A DNA stretch of 64,000 bases. Origin: Monarcha castaneiventris obscurior (Eukaryota > Chordata > Aves > Passeriformes > Monarchidae). The stretch is taken from contig JAMPIT010000884.1 of assembly GCA_026261815.1 (NCBI GenBank), positions 17,072,210 to 17,136,209 of the forward strand, in the 5' to 3' direction. Shown in pieces: positions 35,101-44,034 of the stretch (positions within the stretch are counted from its first letter, which is position 1; each line of letters starts with the position of its first letter). A program made the position numbers and the translations under genes. The notes beneath the pieces are model-generated. The model did no database searches and was not told where the DNA came from. It worked only from the letters and a program-made list of their open reading frames with translations.

Positions 35101-37391
35101 AACAAGGCCTGGGACTGACCCTTCCCTGCTGGAGGCAGCACCTCACCAGTGCTGGAGCAGCAGGTGCTGCATCCCACTCAGCTCCTTTGTAGCTACAGCC
35201 TGTGGCTCCCAGGTGCATCTCTTGTGCATCTTTTATCCAGATATTTGGCAGAGACACACCCCCTGCCACAGGCTCTGTGGAGCATTAGCCAGGGGCCTGG
35301 CATGCCAGCGTTCCTGATCACATTCCACAAGGGGAGCAGGGGTAGGCTGGGTGCTCCATCCTGGGCAAAAACCTTGGCTTGTGGATTGCTTCATGCACGG
35401 GGCACCTCTGTCCTGGTGACTGGATTTGTGCATGGGTTGAAGGCTGCTTGTCAGAGCTCCCAAGGCAGTCATTAGTCAGGGAACACTAATTAAATGGTCA
35501 GCTGCGTGTGTGGCGTTCAACACCTTTAAAAGGGAACACGGAAATCCCCGGAGGCTGGAAGGCAGCAAGGCCAGGTGGTGAACAACCAGGGAGCCTGGGC
35601 ACTCCTCCAGCACAGTCAGCTTGGCCAGTGCAGTGGGCACTTGCCCACAAGGCTGTATTTCTGTTCCAGAAGGCCTCTCCCTTGGCTGGGCCGAGGTTAG
35701 CAGGACTGGGAGTCACCGAGCCATGCACCGGCTGCAGCCTCGCAGCCCTGCCAGCAGTGCAGGCACGCTGAGCCTGATGTCCCCAGCCTTCCCTGTGCCC
35801 AGTGTGGCTCCAGGACAGCTAGCTGGCTCCCTGCCAAACTTTACCAGTTGGTCAGTCCCATCACACCAGTCTAGCACACAGCGTTACTGGGGTCCTCTAT
35901 TTCTCTGTCGAGTAACAGGAAATTTAGCACAACTCTGCTCCCTCGCAGGACCTCAGAATACGACACCCTTGCATTGTACAAGCACACATAAATATACATT
36001 AAGTAGGCACTGACATACCTCTGGGTGAAACCAGGCTTTCTCAGGTGTCATCTGCTCTGACGTGCTGCCCCATCTGGGGAGGGCTTGTGTTGGGTTTGGT
36101 TGGTTGGTTGTTTTCAGGTTGATTTTGGCTTTTGTGCCTAAAAGCATGGAGTTGTAGATGTGAGCCAGTTCAGAGCTTTCTGAGGCCGGAAAGGAGTGTC
36201 AATGGCACTTCTCCCTGTGTACAGCTGCTCACTGGTCTCTCCTGCTTTCTGCTGACACCCTGTTTCCAACAATCTCTGTTTTCTGTCAATTTCTCTGCTG
36301 TGGTTCAGGCAGTGCCAGGGCTGCTGCTTTGGCACTGTAGCTGGAGAGTTGTGCTGTACCTCACCTGCTCTTCCCTTGCAGAATGTTTGTGGCACAGCAG
36401 ATCATCAGCAGTAACCTCCTGCTCCTCGTCACGGATGCTGTCTGCGACTGCAGTGTCTTCCCACCCGTCCCAATGGATGCAAAGGAGGTCAAATATATCC
36501 TTCCATGCACAGCAGGGATGCAGGGCTCCACAGGCCCCGTCATCTCCGTGTTTGCCAGGGTGGAAAATGTGCTTCTGCTGCCATTGCCATGGGGGTGGAG
36601 AGCTTGTGAGACAGCTCGGAGATGTCTCCAGCCCGAGCAGGGTGACCTACCCTTCCCTTGTGCTCCCCGCTGTGTCTCCCGGGCCGTGCGGGACAAACCT
36701 GCGTAGGGCCCCGTGGGTCTGTGTGGCGTTCACCCCGTTTCCCTGCCGGCAGTGTCCTTAAGGTGTCCTTGACAGCCTCGCACACAACGCCTCGGTGAAG
36801 TGTGAGCGGATGCGGTCGCAGAAGCTGCGGCGGCGGCCGGACACGTGCCACGCGTTCCACCCGGAGGTACGGGGGCAGCGGGGAGGGCACGGGGCTGGCG
36901 GGCACCGCGGGCATCCCTGCACCCAGCACGCACGGATGTCTCCTCCTGCAGCCTCGCGTGGGTGCCTCAGGTGCCCATCCTGCTGGCCGGGCCCAGACAC
37001 GGCCGGTGAATCCCGAGGGGCTCCTAGCAGGAGCACTGTCACATCAGTCTCACCTGGGAAGGGCTTGAGCTGGGATATCACGGGGGCAGGAGCGAGCACA
37101 CCCGCACACACACCCGCTGTGAGCAGCCCAGGAGGCAAGAGGCTTCCTGGCCCACGGGGGCTGCTGTGGCCACCAGGAACCAAACCAGTCCCTTCCTTCG
37201 CCCCTGGTGATCATTCCTTTGGGCCACAGGCACCGCTCCCTCTTCCAAAGGTGACGGGCGGGCTTGGCAGCAGGCAGGCTGACACCTTGTCTCCCATCTC
37301 CCAGGAAAACGCCCAGGACTGTGGTGGCAGTGCCGGGATCTCTGTGTGTCCGACGCTGCTGCTCCTGCCGCTGGTGCTGCTGCTGCGGTGA
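14044..37391 (+). CDS. CACNA2D4: CACNA2D4, calcium channel alpha2delta-4 subunit, C-terminal 12 coding exons (spliced; 5' part outside window)
   Basis: This gene encodes an extracellular, membrane-anchored auxiliary subunit that raises surface expression and tunes gating of high-voltage-activated calcium channels. Twelve exons with matching phases (14044-14105, 17640-17684, 18608-18670, 23943-24013, 24854-24929, 26703-26755, 27718-27773, 29123-29143, 34077-34194, 36382-36494, 36784-36866, 37305-37391) join to 281 codons plus a stop. Visible hallmarks are [74 protein letters not shown] and the terminal DCGG followed by a leucine-rich tail, as in alpha2delta proteins. By comparison with alpha2delta-1, the alpha2/delta cleavage lies near the exon at 27718-27773. 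Paralogue choice (4 rather than 2) rests on remembered C-terminal similarity and on convergent ADIPOR2. The N-terminal signal peptide, VWA domain and earlier exons are not in the window. Confidence 0.93.
15208..15222 (+). other. Candidate 15-nt in-frame microexon of CACNA2D4
   Basis: CTCCCAG, then 15 nt reading PNDSD, then GTAAGTAG. An upstream CT-rich tract (about 15140-15165) could serve the acceptor. The exons on either side (14044-14105 and 17640-17684) end and start in phase 0, so insertion would add five residues without a frameshift. Chance occurrence cannot be excluded. Confidence 0.3.
17090..17440 (+). mobile_element. Probable solo LTR of an endogenous retrovirus, sense to CACNA2D4
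   Basis: TATAAAAGCC at 17301-17310 is followed about 70 nt later by AATAAA (17380-17385) ahead of a short U5-like stretch. The upstream sequence is locally CpG-rich, unlike the intron. This order of promoter and poly(A) signal is typical of avian ERV LTRs. No gag/pol-like frame is adjacent, so it would be a solo LTR. Boundaries are approximate and no target duplication was identified. Confidence 0.45.
17640..17684 (+). CDS. CACNA2D4: CACNA2D4 coding exon
   Basis: This is a 45-nt exon between CTTCCCAG and GTAAGT, phase 0 on both sides. It reads [15 protein letters not shown]. The three cysteines match the Cys-rich stretch that follows QRKFW in the family (paired in the folded protein, by family knowledge). 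Confidence 0.9.
18608..18670 (+). CDS. CACNA2D4: CACNA2D4 coding exon
   Basis: This is a 63-nt exon between CTCTGCAG and GTAAGAG, phase 0 on both sides. It reads [20 protein letters not shown] plus E. The [11 protein letters not shown] core is a conserved Cache-like beta-strand motif of alpha2delta subunits. Confidence 0.92.
18958..19056. repeat. (GGGAA)n pentanucleotide microsatellite, about 20 units
   Basis: About 99 bp of near-perfect GGGAA/GAAGG repeats lie some 290 bp downstream of the exon at 18608-18670. All purines are on the plus strand, so it can form triplex (H-DNA) and should be length-polymorphic. Confidence 0.97.
20789..20826. repeat. Tandem duplication of a 19-bp AT-rich unit
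   Basis: Two exact copies of ATTATACTATATAATAAAT stand head to tail, followed by a third partial start. It lies within the intron at 18671-23942. Confidence 0.9.
23145..23480 (+). mobile_element. Probable solo LTR (ERVL-like), sense to CACNA2D4
   Basis: The element starts TGTCATGGTTTAG, a start I associate with bird ERVL LTRs. It contains TATAAAAGCT at 23361-23370 and AATAAA at 23463-23468, and appears to end near TGTCA at about 23479. It lies about 460 bp upstream of the exon at 23943. No internal retroviral frame adjoins it. A clear target-site duplication was not seen, so the right edge is uncertain. Confidence 0.5.
23943..24013 (+). CDS. CACNA2D4: CACNA2D4 coding exon
   Basis: This is a 71-nt exon between GTGCTTGCAG and GTAAGTG. 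It reads [20 protein letters not shown] then MFR and the first two bases of an Arg codon. GKFFGxVDGxVMTQLL is the family's conserved continuation of the Cache-like region. Confidence 0.93.
24854..24929 (+). CDS. CACNA2D4: CACNA2D4 coding exon
   Basis: This is a 76-nt exon between TTGCTTGCAG and GTACGT. Its first base completes Arg, then it reads [25 protein letters not shown]. The YDYQAMCK motif is diagnostic of alpha2delta proteins. The exon ends on a codon boundary. Confidence 0.93.
26703..26755 (+). CDS. CACNA2D4: CACNA2D4 coding exon
   Basis: This is a 53-nt exon between TTCTCCAG and GTGAGTACC. It reads [17 protein letters not shown] and ends two bases into the next codon. It corresponds to the hydrophobic helix-like segment just ahead of the alpha2/delta boundary in the family. 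Confidence 0.85.
27718..27773 (+). CDS. CACNA2D4: CACNA2D4 coding exon near the alpha2/delta boundary
   Basis: This is a 56-nt exon between CTTTTGACAG and GTGAGTA. Its first base completes Ile, followed by [18 protein letters not shown], and it ends in phase 1. FLLEF aligns with the segment next to the known alpha2/delta processing site of alpha2delta-1, so the delta peptide probably begins in or just after this exon (inference). Confidence 0.85.
29123..29143 (+). CDS. CACNA2D4: CACNA2D4 21-nt microexon
   Basis: Only 21 nt lie between ACTTCTCCAG and GTAAGTAG. It completes Ala, reads KAVFHH, and gives the first base of Ser. The phases (1 in, 1 out) are exactly those needed by the exons at 27718 and 34077. 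Residues AKAVFHHSHKHKK match the family segment after the alpha2/delta boundary. Exclusion would keep the frame and remove seven residues. Confidence 0.85.
29144..34076 (+). other. CACNA2D4 intron
   Basis: This 4933-nt GT-AG intron follows the 21-nt microexon. GC rises over its last 500 bp toward the next exon. No other gene was recognised. Confidence 0.8.
34077..34194 (+). CDS. CACNA2D4: CACNA2D4 coding exon (delta peptide)
   Basis: This is a 118-nt exon between CCCCCGGCAG and GTATGG. It reads [20 protein letters not shown], continuing [19 protein letters not shown], with the last Lys codon split. The His/Lys-rich start and the [10 protein letters not shown]...ECGxCQK core belong to the delta peptide. 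Local GC content is clearly higher than in the surrounding introns. Confidence 0.94.
34433..34450. repeat. (AT)9 microsatellite
   Basis: Nine AT units lie in the intron at 34195-36381, close to several A- and T-homopolymer runs. Confidence 0.9.
34940..35060 (+). mobile_element. Possible degenerate CR1 reverse-transcriptase fragment
   Basis: ACAGCCTCCCGTAGTCAGCA at 34946-34965 and the GGCTTTAGG that follows (frame reads QHGFRKTR) resemble the conserved HGF-R/K-G segment of avian CR1 reverse transcriptase. The similarity fades quickly downstream. This is recognition from memory only. Confidence 0.22.
36382..36494 (+). CDS. CACNA2D4: CACNA2D4 coding exon (delta peptide), followed by a U12-type donor
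   Basis: This is a 113-nt exon after CTTCCCTTGCAG. It completes Lys and then reads [20 protein letters not shown], continuing [17 protein letters not shown], and ends with one base (T) of a Tyr codon. There is no GT at its end. Instead the intron begins ATATCCTTCC, the U12 AT-AC donor consensus. Confidence 0.93.
36495..36783 (+). other. CACNA2D4: U12-type AT-AC intron of CACNA2D4
   Basis: This 289-nt intron starts ATATCCTTCC and ends CGCAC. A perfect U12 branch-point match TCCTTGAC lies at 36766-36773, with the branch A about 11 nt before the acceptor. A second near match, TCCTTAAG, lies at 36755-36762. Only the AT...AC choice keeps the frame (T joined to AC gives Tyr, then NASVKC), so the minor-spliceosome assignment is strong. 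Confidence 0.9.
36784..36866 (+). CDS. CACNA2D4: CACNA2D4 coding exon (delta peptide)
   Basis: This is an 83-nt exon that follows the AC acceptor and ends at GTACGG. It completes Tyr and reads [20 protein letters not shown], then CHAFHPE, ending in phase 0. NAS is an N-glycosylation sequon. The basic RRRP and CHAFHPE motifs are near-identical to family members. Confidence 0.94.
37305..37391 (+). CDS. CACNA2D4: CACNA2D4 terminal coding exon with stop and GPI-type tail
   Basis: After CATCTCCCAG it reads [20 protein letters not shown], then LPLVLLLR and TGA (37389-37391). The conserved DCGG is followed by small residues and a short leucine-rich hydrophobic end without a cytoplasmic tail. This fits the GPI-attachment signal proposed for alpha2delta proteins. 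Confidence 0.93.
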   Translation, partial: ENAQDCGGSAGISVCPTLLLLPLVLLLR

Positions 37392-38270
37392 CGCTGCCTG
37401 CCCTGGGCGGCGGGGCCCGGCCGGACGGAGCGCTGGCACGGCAGGAGATGCGGATGCCGACCCTTCTGGGACACCCTCGGGGCGTCCTTCCCCGCACGGT
37501 GCCGGCGGTGGGAGCTGCGGTGGCAGAAGGAGATGCCGGAAGCAGCAGGGCCAGCTCCTGGCACAGCGGCTCGCAGCCAGGAATGCCACCATCGTCGGCA
37601 CGGCACGGCCAGCATTCCTCCATCAGCCTGCCTCCCACGGAGCCGCTCGGGCTACAGGCGGCAGAGGGCTCGGAGGGGCAGGGCTGGCTTTAGGAGGGTC
37701 AGAGGACGCCATCTGCCTGTCCCTCAGGGGGAGCCAGCGGGATTTTGAGCACCCGGCTCTGGAAGCAGCATCTCCTGGTCTTGGGGTGGTCCTCAGCCGG
37801 GACCCCCGGGGCGGGACGTGGCACCAAAGCTGAACTTGCACCAGCCTAACCTGCAGCTGGACAGTGGGAAGCAGCACAGCCTGACCTGAGAGCTGCAGCC
37901 ACGCCAGCTCTGCCAAGGAGACCTCTCCTCGCACTGCCAGAGCAGCATCCAGGTTCTTGTCTACGTGTGGACTTACCTCTGGAAAGGGGTTTTGCATGAC
38001 CCATCAAAAGAGACTTACCTGCTCTCTTCATGGCAGAAGCAGCTAAGAAACAGGCACTTTTCCCCTGGGAGCAGCACTGCCCTGCTCATTGCAGCTGCCC
38101 GTGGTTGTTCCCTGCCCTGAGCCCGGCATTCCCAGCTGGTGGGCATGGGCCATTTCTGACAGAGCTTTATGGACAACAGGTGGGGAGCACCCACTTTTCT
38201 CTCTTTTTTTTTTTTTTTTTTTTTATGAACTGTTGCATACCATCTCATTAAAAACAAACATATGGCATAT
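37392..38270 (+). other. CACNA2D4: CACNA2D4 3' UTR (minimum extent, predicted)
   Basis: The UTR starts directly after the stop. The first plausible poly(A) signal is ATTAAA at 38247-38252, just after a run of about 20 T (38205-38224). A canonical AATAAA at 39237-39242 would give a longer form. Neither site is proven. Confidence 0.45.
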
Positions 38271-39236
38271 TCTATATAGACACCACAGCTGCAGCATGTT
38301 TGGTGGTCATCACAGCCCTACACAAACCCCAGAAACCCGTGGGGACAGGGTGTGGGTGGAGGAGCTGCAGACACAGCTGCGGTGGCCCCAAGGCAGCAGG
38401 GCAGTACAACAGCAAGGCAGAACCTTTCCCTGGTCACTTTGGGAGCCTCCTGCACCTCTCCAGGCCCCCAGAGGGGCTCGTCACACCAAGATGTCACCTC
38501 CTTCAGGACAAGGGCCCTCCTCGCTCGCTGCCTGACCACAGGGAGCTGTGGGCTTCTCTCCAGGGCCACCACGCCACCCACTCCCACAGCCACCACTGCA
38601 GGGCTGGACTCCAGGGCAGCTGCTGCACAGAGCAGTTGGATGGGAAAGGGCTTTATCCTCACATGAGGTCTGTTCCTTCCCTGCACAGCAGGCACCCACA
38701 GATGTGCTCCAGGCGTGCTAGGGATGCATGTCCAACCCATGTCACCTGGCACTAAGGGGACGGTATCAGTCCCAGCCAGCTCCTGGTGGGGACCTTTCAG
38801 GACCTTGGAGCTCCTGATGTGGGGTTTTGCCTTGCTGGAGGCAGTGTTAGAGCAAATAGAAGAGGAACCACTGCAGTCCTGGAAGTAAAACTGGAGAAGG
38901 TTTCAGGCTTCAGAGGCAGTGACCTTATCAGAGCCAGCAGCAGCCAAGGAAGATGAAGGCAGGACAGAGGGAAAAGGGGCTGCTGTCAAGGCTAAGGAGC
39001 CAGGAGCTGCTCACAGACAGAGGAGCCACTGGCTCAGGGCACCCCCGGGCTGGCACAGCTCCCCAGCTCCCCGTGCCTGCCCGTGGTGCCTGCCCTCCTG
39101 GGGCACCACTCTCAAGGATGACCTCCCTGTCAGAAAGGATTAGCAGCCCCATGTCCACTGAGCTGAAACAGGACATACAAATACACCCTGCTCTGCTGCG
39201 GGTGAGCCGTGCTTGGTTTCAGGTGCACTTACCCAC

Positions 39237-39242
39237 AATAAA
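39237..39242 (+). promoter_or_regulatory. Candidate distal poly(A) signal of CACNA2D4
   Basis: AATAAA is followed within 40 nt by a GTGAG/GAGTGAGG-rich stretch. It is the first canonical plus-strand hexamer seen after the stop codon. Confidence 0.35.
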
Positions 39243-39299
39243 CGCAGTCCTGTGGAGATGCTTGCACTGAGAGAGTGAGGACATGAGTTATACCTGGCT

Positions 39300-40450
39300 T
39301 AGTTGGCTCACTGAATTTGTGCACAGGTGGTAACTGGAGGGAATGGGACAGGAGTGAGAAATGGATTATTTCTTAAACTGAGAAATATGAGCAAAGGTTT
39401 GCCTGACTGAAAAACACACACCAGGAACAGCTTCCTTTTTTTTTTTTGCAGCAAAGCAGACCATAAGCAAACCTACCCATTTCTGGGCTCCAACATGGGG
39501 TTAAGCAAACTCCATTTCATGCTCTGACAGAGATAGCGACTCATGGCCCTTCAACAAGAGAAAAATCCCCAGGAAGAGCAGCTGCCTTAGCTTCCAACTT
39601 CTTCAGCCATGTGCTGGGCACAGCAGATGAAAATAGGTCAGCAAAAGCAAACAGCGAGCTGAGGCCAGAGGATCCAACCAGCAGCGGAGCAGCTGTGAGA
39701 GGAGCCATGTCTCACTTCCAGCTGAGCAGCATCCTACTGCCATCCTGATACAGCTCTGTAGATCCCAGCTGTCCCTTCTGCCCGATCCCGTCCGCCCCTG
39801 TGAGCACGAACTGGAGGCATCAGGGTTTGTTCTCTTAGGGGAAGATGCAGTGGGAGAAAATTCCCGAGTGGTGCTCTGCAGACAGGGGTGTCCATCAGAC
39901 CCACATCCCACCACTGCACAAATCAGGGGCTTCACAAGATCTTCACAAGATCTGCAGCCAATTTCCTCACAGGCAGGGAGACAGGAGCTTCAGGAAGGGG
40001 CCTGAATTCTCTCTGTGACGCTTCTTACAGGCTTCAGAAACACCCCAGTGCGGGCTGAGGTAACCCTGGATCTCCCCCAAACGCTGTGGTGGGCAGGGAC
40101 ACACACCTTGCACAGCGTCACACACACAGGCCCTCCCCTGACTCACTGCTGGGACAGGGCAGGCTGGTGGCTACACCTTCGAGTGTGGCCAGACAGGGAT
40201 GACTTCATCCTACAAAGGAGTAGGAAAATCAGCCCTGGATTTACAGCAGCTGTTTGCAGTTGGGATGGGGCACAAAAGGAGTCTGGCCTGAGTTGGCTTA
40301 CACTTAACAAGAGACTGGCACATTCCAGTCTGGGCATAGTATTGGCCACAGCTGGGAGCTCCAAGTGTGTTAAGAGGTGAGGGGGGTCCATCTGAGGCCC
40401 ATCGCTGCCACAGTGAAGGACCAGCACCACAGTTCTGCTTGGCTTCATGC
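39300..40450. other. Intergenic stretch, nothing recognised
   Basis: This is unique-looking sequence between the convergent genes, with a poly-T run near 39436 and a small tandem duplicate of CTTCACAAGAT at about 39930-39955. Confidence 0.6.
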
Positions 40451-41580
40451 ACACCTCAGGCTCCTCAAGAGTATTTTCCAGGATGCATTTTCTGCTGAGA
40501 AAGGTCAGTGGCACTGTCAGCACAGAAGCCCTGGGCTCTCACGAGCCTCCGCTTGCAGGGGAGGGGGCAGAGGGCAGCCCAATGCAGCACATTCTTTTGT
40601 GCTAAGCTAAGTCTCAAGAGCAAGCACAGAAGGAGCATCCAGCACCGAGTGCCAAACACTCCATCACCAGCTGGGCCCTCGCTGAGGGGGGATTGCTGCT
40701 CCTGTCCCCCCTGGGCTCTGGGGAGCTCCCTCATCCCTCGGCACAGGCTGCCCTGGACAGGAGCCTTTACCCCTCCTGTCAGGGCAGACCCCTCTGCCCC
40801 GGGACAGCCGCCGCAGCCACGCCGTGCCTGCTGCACTCCGGAGCGCCCCGCTCGGACGCCACCGAGCGCCTTTCTGCTGCGAGCACCCGCAGGAAATGCC
40901 AGCAGCCCCTCCTGCTTTGCTTGCTGCTGCTGCTGCCTCCGGTTTTGGGAGCCCTGGCACCCCACCTGTCCCCAGGCGGGCCCCTGCTGGCAGCAGAGAA
41001 GGGCTGGGCTCTGAGCCCTGTGTTTGGACCTCTTCGGCTCCTCGGGGGCCCGGCAGCTGCCGCTGTCCTTCCCACCGGCGGCCCAGGGAGCGGAGCCCGC
41101 CTTGCACAGGGATGTGCGCGGCTGCTCCCTCGGCTCTCCTGGAGGACAGGCTGTGGGGGCAGTGGCAGGAGCCGCCGGCCTCGCTGGAGGCCCCCGCTGC
41201 CCCAAGCTCGGCCTCTCCCAGGCAGCGGGGAGCGGGACAGGGAGCGGCCGGGGCAGCCCTCACAGCATCGACCCCGGCCAAAGGCGCGGCTGCTCCTGCT
41301 CGGCGCCTCGGCCAGCACGGCCTTTCCTCAGCCCCTGGCAGCGGGGCCCGGAGCCTGCTGCCACCTCCTCCTGCCCGCCCTGAGGGACACGGTATCGCTT
41401 CCAAGGCTGGCAAAGGCAGCAATGCCAGCCTGGCTGCCCCTGCCGGCAGCGGGACGGGGGAGCTGGGCCGGAGCCAGGGCAGGGCCCCGGGCCGGGCGCC
41501 GTGGCCAGGAGCCGGCAGGGAGGAGGTGGCGGCGGCTGCTCCCTCCCAGGAGGGCGGGCGGCCCGTGCCAGCAGCAGATG
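40450..41580. other. GC/CpG-rich intergenic block
   Basis: This block is strongly GC-rich with many CpGs, especially about 40790-41560. Several frames on both strands stay open for hundreds of codons. That happens because stop codons are rare at this composition, and no domain or splice pattern supports a protein. It could be a CpG island of an unannotated transcript or a GC-rich repeat-like deposit. Confidence 0.55.
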
Positions 41581-42014
41581 CCGCCCCACAGCCTGCCCAC
41601 TGCCAGCCCCACAGCCTCCCCACAGCCCGCCCCACTGCCAGCCCCACAGCCCGGCCCACAGCCAGCCCCACAGCCCGGCCCACAGCCTGCCCACAGCCAC
41701 CCCACAGCCCGCCCCACTGCCAGCCCCACAGCCCGCCCCACAGCCTGCCCATAGCCCGCCCCACAGCCAGCCCCACAGCCTGCCCATAGCCCGCCCCACA
41801 GCCAGCCCCACAGCCCGGCCCACAGCCTGCCCCACAGCCTGCCCCACAGCCTGCCCACAGCCAGCCCCACAGCCCGCCCCACAGCCTGCCCATAGCCCGG
41901 CCCACAGCCTGCCCCACAGCCTGCCCACAGCCAGCCCCACAGCCCGGCCCACTGCCAGCCCCACTGCCAGCCCCACAGCCCGCCCCACAGCCCGCCCCAC
42001 AGCCTGCCCACAGC
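41581..42014. repeat. GC-rich minisatellite, about 13-14 bp units
   Basis: Roughly 30 diverged units of the type CCCCACAGCCTGCC, CCCCACAGCCCGCC and CCCCACTGCCAGCC are arranged in tandem. The minus strand is G-rich with repeated GGG/GGGG blocks and could form G-quadruplexes. The array contributes the Gly/Ala/Cys/Leu repeats of spurious minus-strand frames. Confidence 0.95.
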
Positions 42015-42436
42015 CACAGACAAAACTTGGGTCTGGGGCAGCTCAGGTCCAGCCGGCGCCAAGACAATTCCCAAAGCACAGGCGCAGGTTGGGCACGGTT
42101 AGGGGTGAAAGCAAAGCCAGCCACTGGAACTGGCTGGGGCGACATTTGCCTCTCTAAGGGAAACACACCATTGCTCTGGGAACCCAGCCAGAACAATGAT
42201 TTTCCCATCTCATTTACAACTAGACCAGTTCAGTTTTTATGCTGTAAAGAGCCTCTGTGCTCAGTGGTGCCACTACAGCTACTAAAGCTGCTACTAAATG
42301 AGATCATGGTGAATCTCCAGTGCAAGCATCTCCCAGCTCTGGATCTGGTACCAACATCTCTGTAGTTTAAACATGAATTTTACTAGAGAAAGGCAAAGGT
42401 GAAGCTTCTGGAAGTGCCAGAAAATGTCATCATGAT

Positions 42437-42592
42437 GTGGGTGGTGAGACATTGGCACAGGTTGCCCAGAGAAGCTGTGGCTGCCCCATCTGTGGAAGTG
42501 TTGGAAAGGTGTCCCTGTCCATGGCAGGGGGGGTTGGAACTATGTGATCTTTAAGGCCCCTCCCAACCCAAACCATTCTGTGACTCTATGAC
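42437..42592 (+). mobile_element. CR1 retrotransposon 3' end, internally deleted
   Basis: The stretch from GGCACAGGTTGCCCAGAGAA through GGCAGGGGGGGTTGGAACTA to the terminal near-direct repeat ATTCTGTGACTCTATGAC is the 3' end of an avian CR1 LINE. Relative to the remembered consensus, about 40 bp is missing after GAAGTGTTGG. It has no coding capacity. Confidence 0.9.
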
Positions 42593-42599
42593 AAGATCA

Positions 42600-44010
42600 A
42601 GCTGGCAAACCAGCTCCCTGCACTCACCCAGGAGTGCTGGGCTCTCACCCCACCATCCCTGCCCAAGGAACCACCCCTCCAGTGGTGAACACGGCACTGC
42701 TCACACTGCAAGGCTCTCACAGCAGCTGCCCAGGTGATGTTGGGCAGTTTCCTCCTGCACTTTTCCCTCGCTGCTCATTGTTAAAACAGCTGGAGATGAC
42801 CAGGTGTGACATTCTCCATGCTGCCATGCACTCAAGGGCAGTATTCCTCCTTCAAGAGCAGTATGTACCTAGGAATTGCCACACATCCTCTCCAAGGCAT
42901 CAATCTTCTTAAGCAACTTCATTCAAACCACATTAGTGCTCTGCATTCCTGGAAAGGAGCCTGGAGAATTTCAGCTTGGGCATTCCAGGCAGATACAGCA
43001 GCACCGTGCAGCAGGAGGGTTTGGTTCAAACAAGATGCTTTGATGCCACACAGGAGGCAGGGGTAAAAAAAAAGAGAAAGGGAAAAAGAGCTCAGTTTGG
43101 CAGGGAAGCCTTTAATAGCTTCAACTAAACCAGTCAGCTCTTCCATCCTAATCATGTGCTTCATTTATTTCCAACTCCTTAGAAAGTTAGGCAGTGGCCT
43201 CCGACACTCACCTTGATTGCAGCACTTTAACCCACACTCGGGATACTCGGCAATGAATGAAGCTAATGATTCATGGGAGAGGGCAGAGCACGGACACACA
43301 CACAGAGGAGGCAGGACATACAATTTTATCCTGCCCAGGCAACTTTTAAGTATCACTCTGCTTTCTGGAAACAGGATAAACCCAATTCATATTCAAATGT
43401 GGCAGCTACTTTTAGTGTAATTTGTGTGAAATTCGATACCAGCATTCTCCATATTCCTTGAATTTGCTTTTCATTAAAATAACAATAATAATCCATCCCA
43501 AGACATCCATCAAGCTGTCAAGGTCATTAACAGGAGCTGTCTCCCTTACAAGTCACTGCAGAACGCTCATCTTGAGTGAAGGAACTGGTAAGAAGCACAG
43601 CTCAGCTGTGGATACTCAGACCTGTTGTGAGCCAACACAAGAGCAGGATTAGGGACATCCTTCCCAGGCTTTCCCAGATGTTTGCTGACAGCCAAGGAAC
43701 AGCAGAAGGCCCCACTGGGCACAGGCTGTTCTGGCCACCACCAGCCCCTCTCCCTGCCCAGTCAAAGCCCACTTGTGCCAGCCCCTAAGCCTGCACACCA
43801 GAAGGGGATGATCAATCCTTTACATGGATACAGGATGGGAGGCATTTTCTCTACACCAGGAATTCAAATCCAGGCCTCCTGAACTTCTTGAACTTCACCT
43901 AAAATTTTGCCCACAGCCACCGAAGTCTCCAGCAATGACCCTCTTTTCCCCCAGCTCTTGTTCTCTGCACTCTTGTCCCCTCTTGCCCACACAGTGCAGA
44001 AAGACCCAAA
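42600..44010. other. Intergenic stretch downstream of ADIPOR2
   Basis: No exon or RNA gene was recognised. It lies past the most distal ADIPOR2 poly(A) signal. Confidence 0.55.
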
Positions 44011-44034
44011 CTAGACAATAATCCATTTGGTTCT

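Larger units (their letters stand above)
34195..36381 (+). other. CACNA2D4 intron
   Basis: This 2187-nt GT-AG intron has an AT microsatellite, homopolymer runs, a possible CR1 fragment and a GGTT-rich patch at 36086-36114. Confidence 0.8.

Noticed and set aside
36132..36761. Plus-strand frame of 209 codons overlapping a CACNA2D4 exon
   Set aside because: It reads the exon at 36382-36494 in the wrong frame and runs through the AT-AC intron. The alpha2delta frame is clearly the coding one.
37050..37833. Several long frames on both strands around the CACNA2D4 stop codon
   Set aside because: They are shadows caused by high GC content around the terminal exon and 3' UTR. None shows family similarity.
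40664..42208. Very long minus-strand frame (514 codons), with overlapping long plus-strand frames at 40693-41754 and 40824-41789
   Set aside because: Multiple frames on both strands are open at once because the block is GC-rich and the minisatellite lacks stop codons. The encoded Gly/Ala/Cys/Leu repeat is a translation of the array, with no domain or conserved start.
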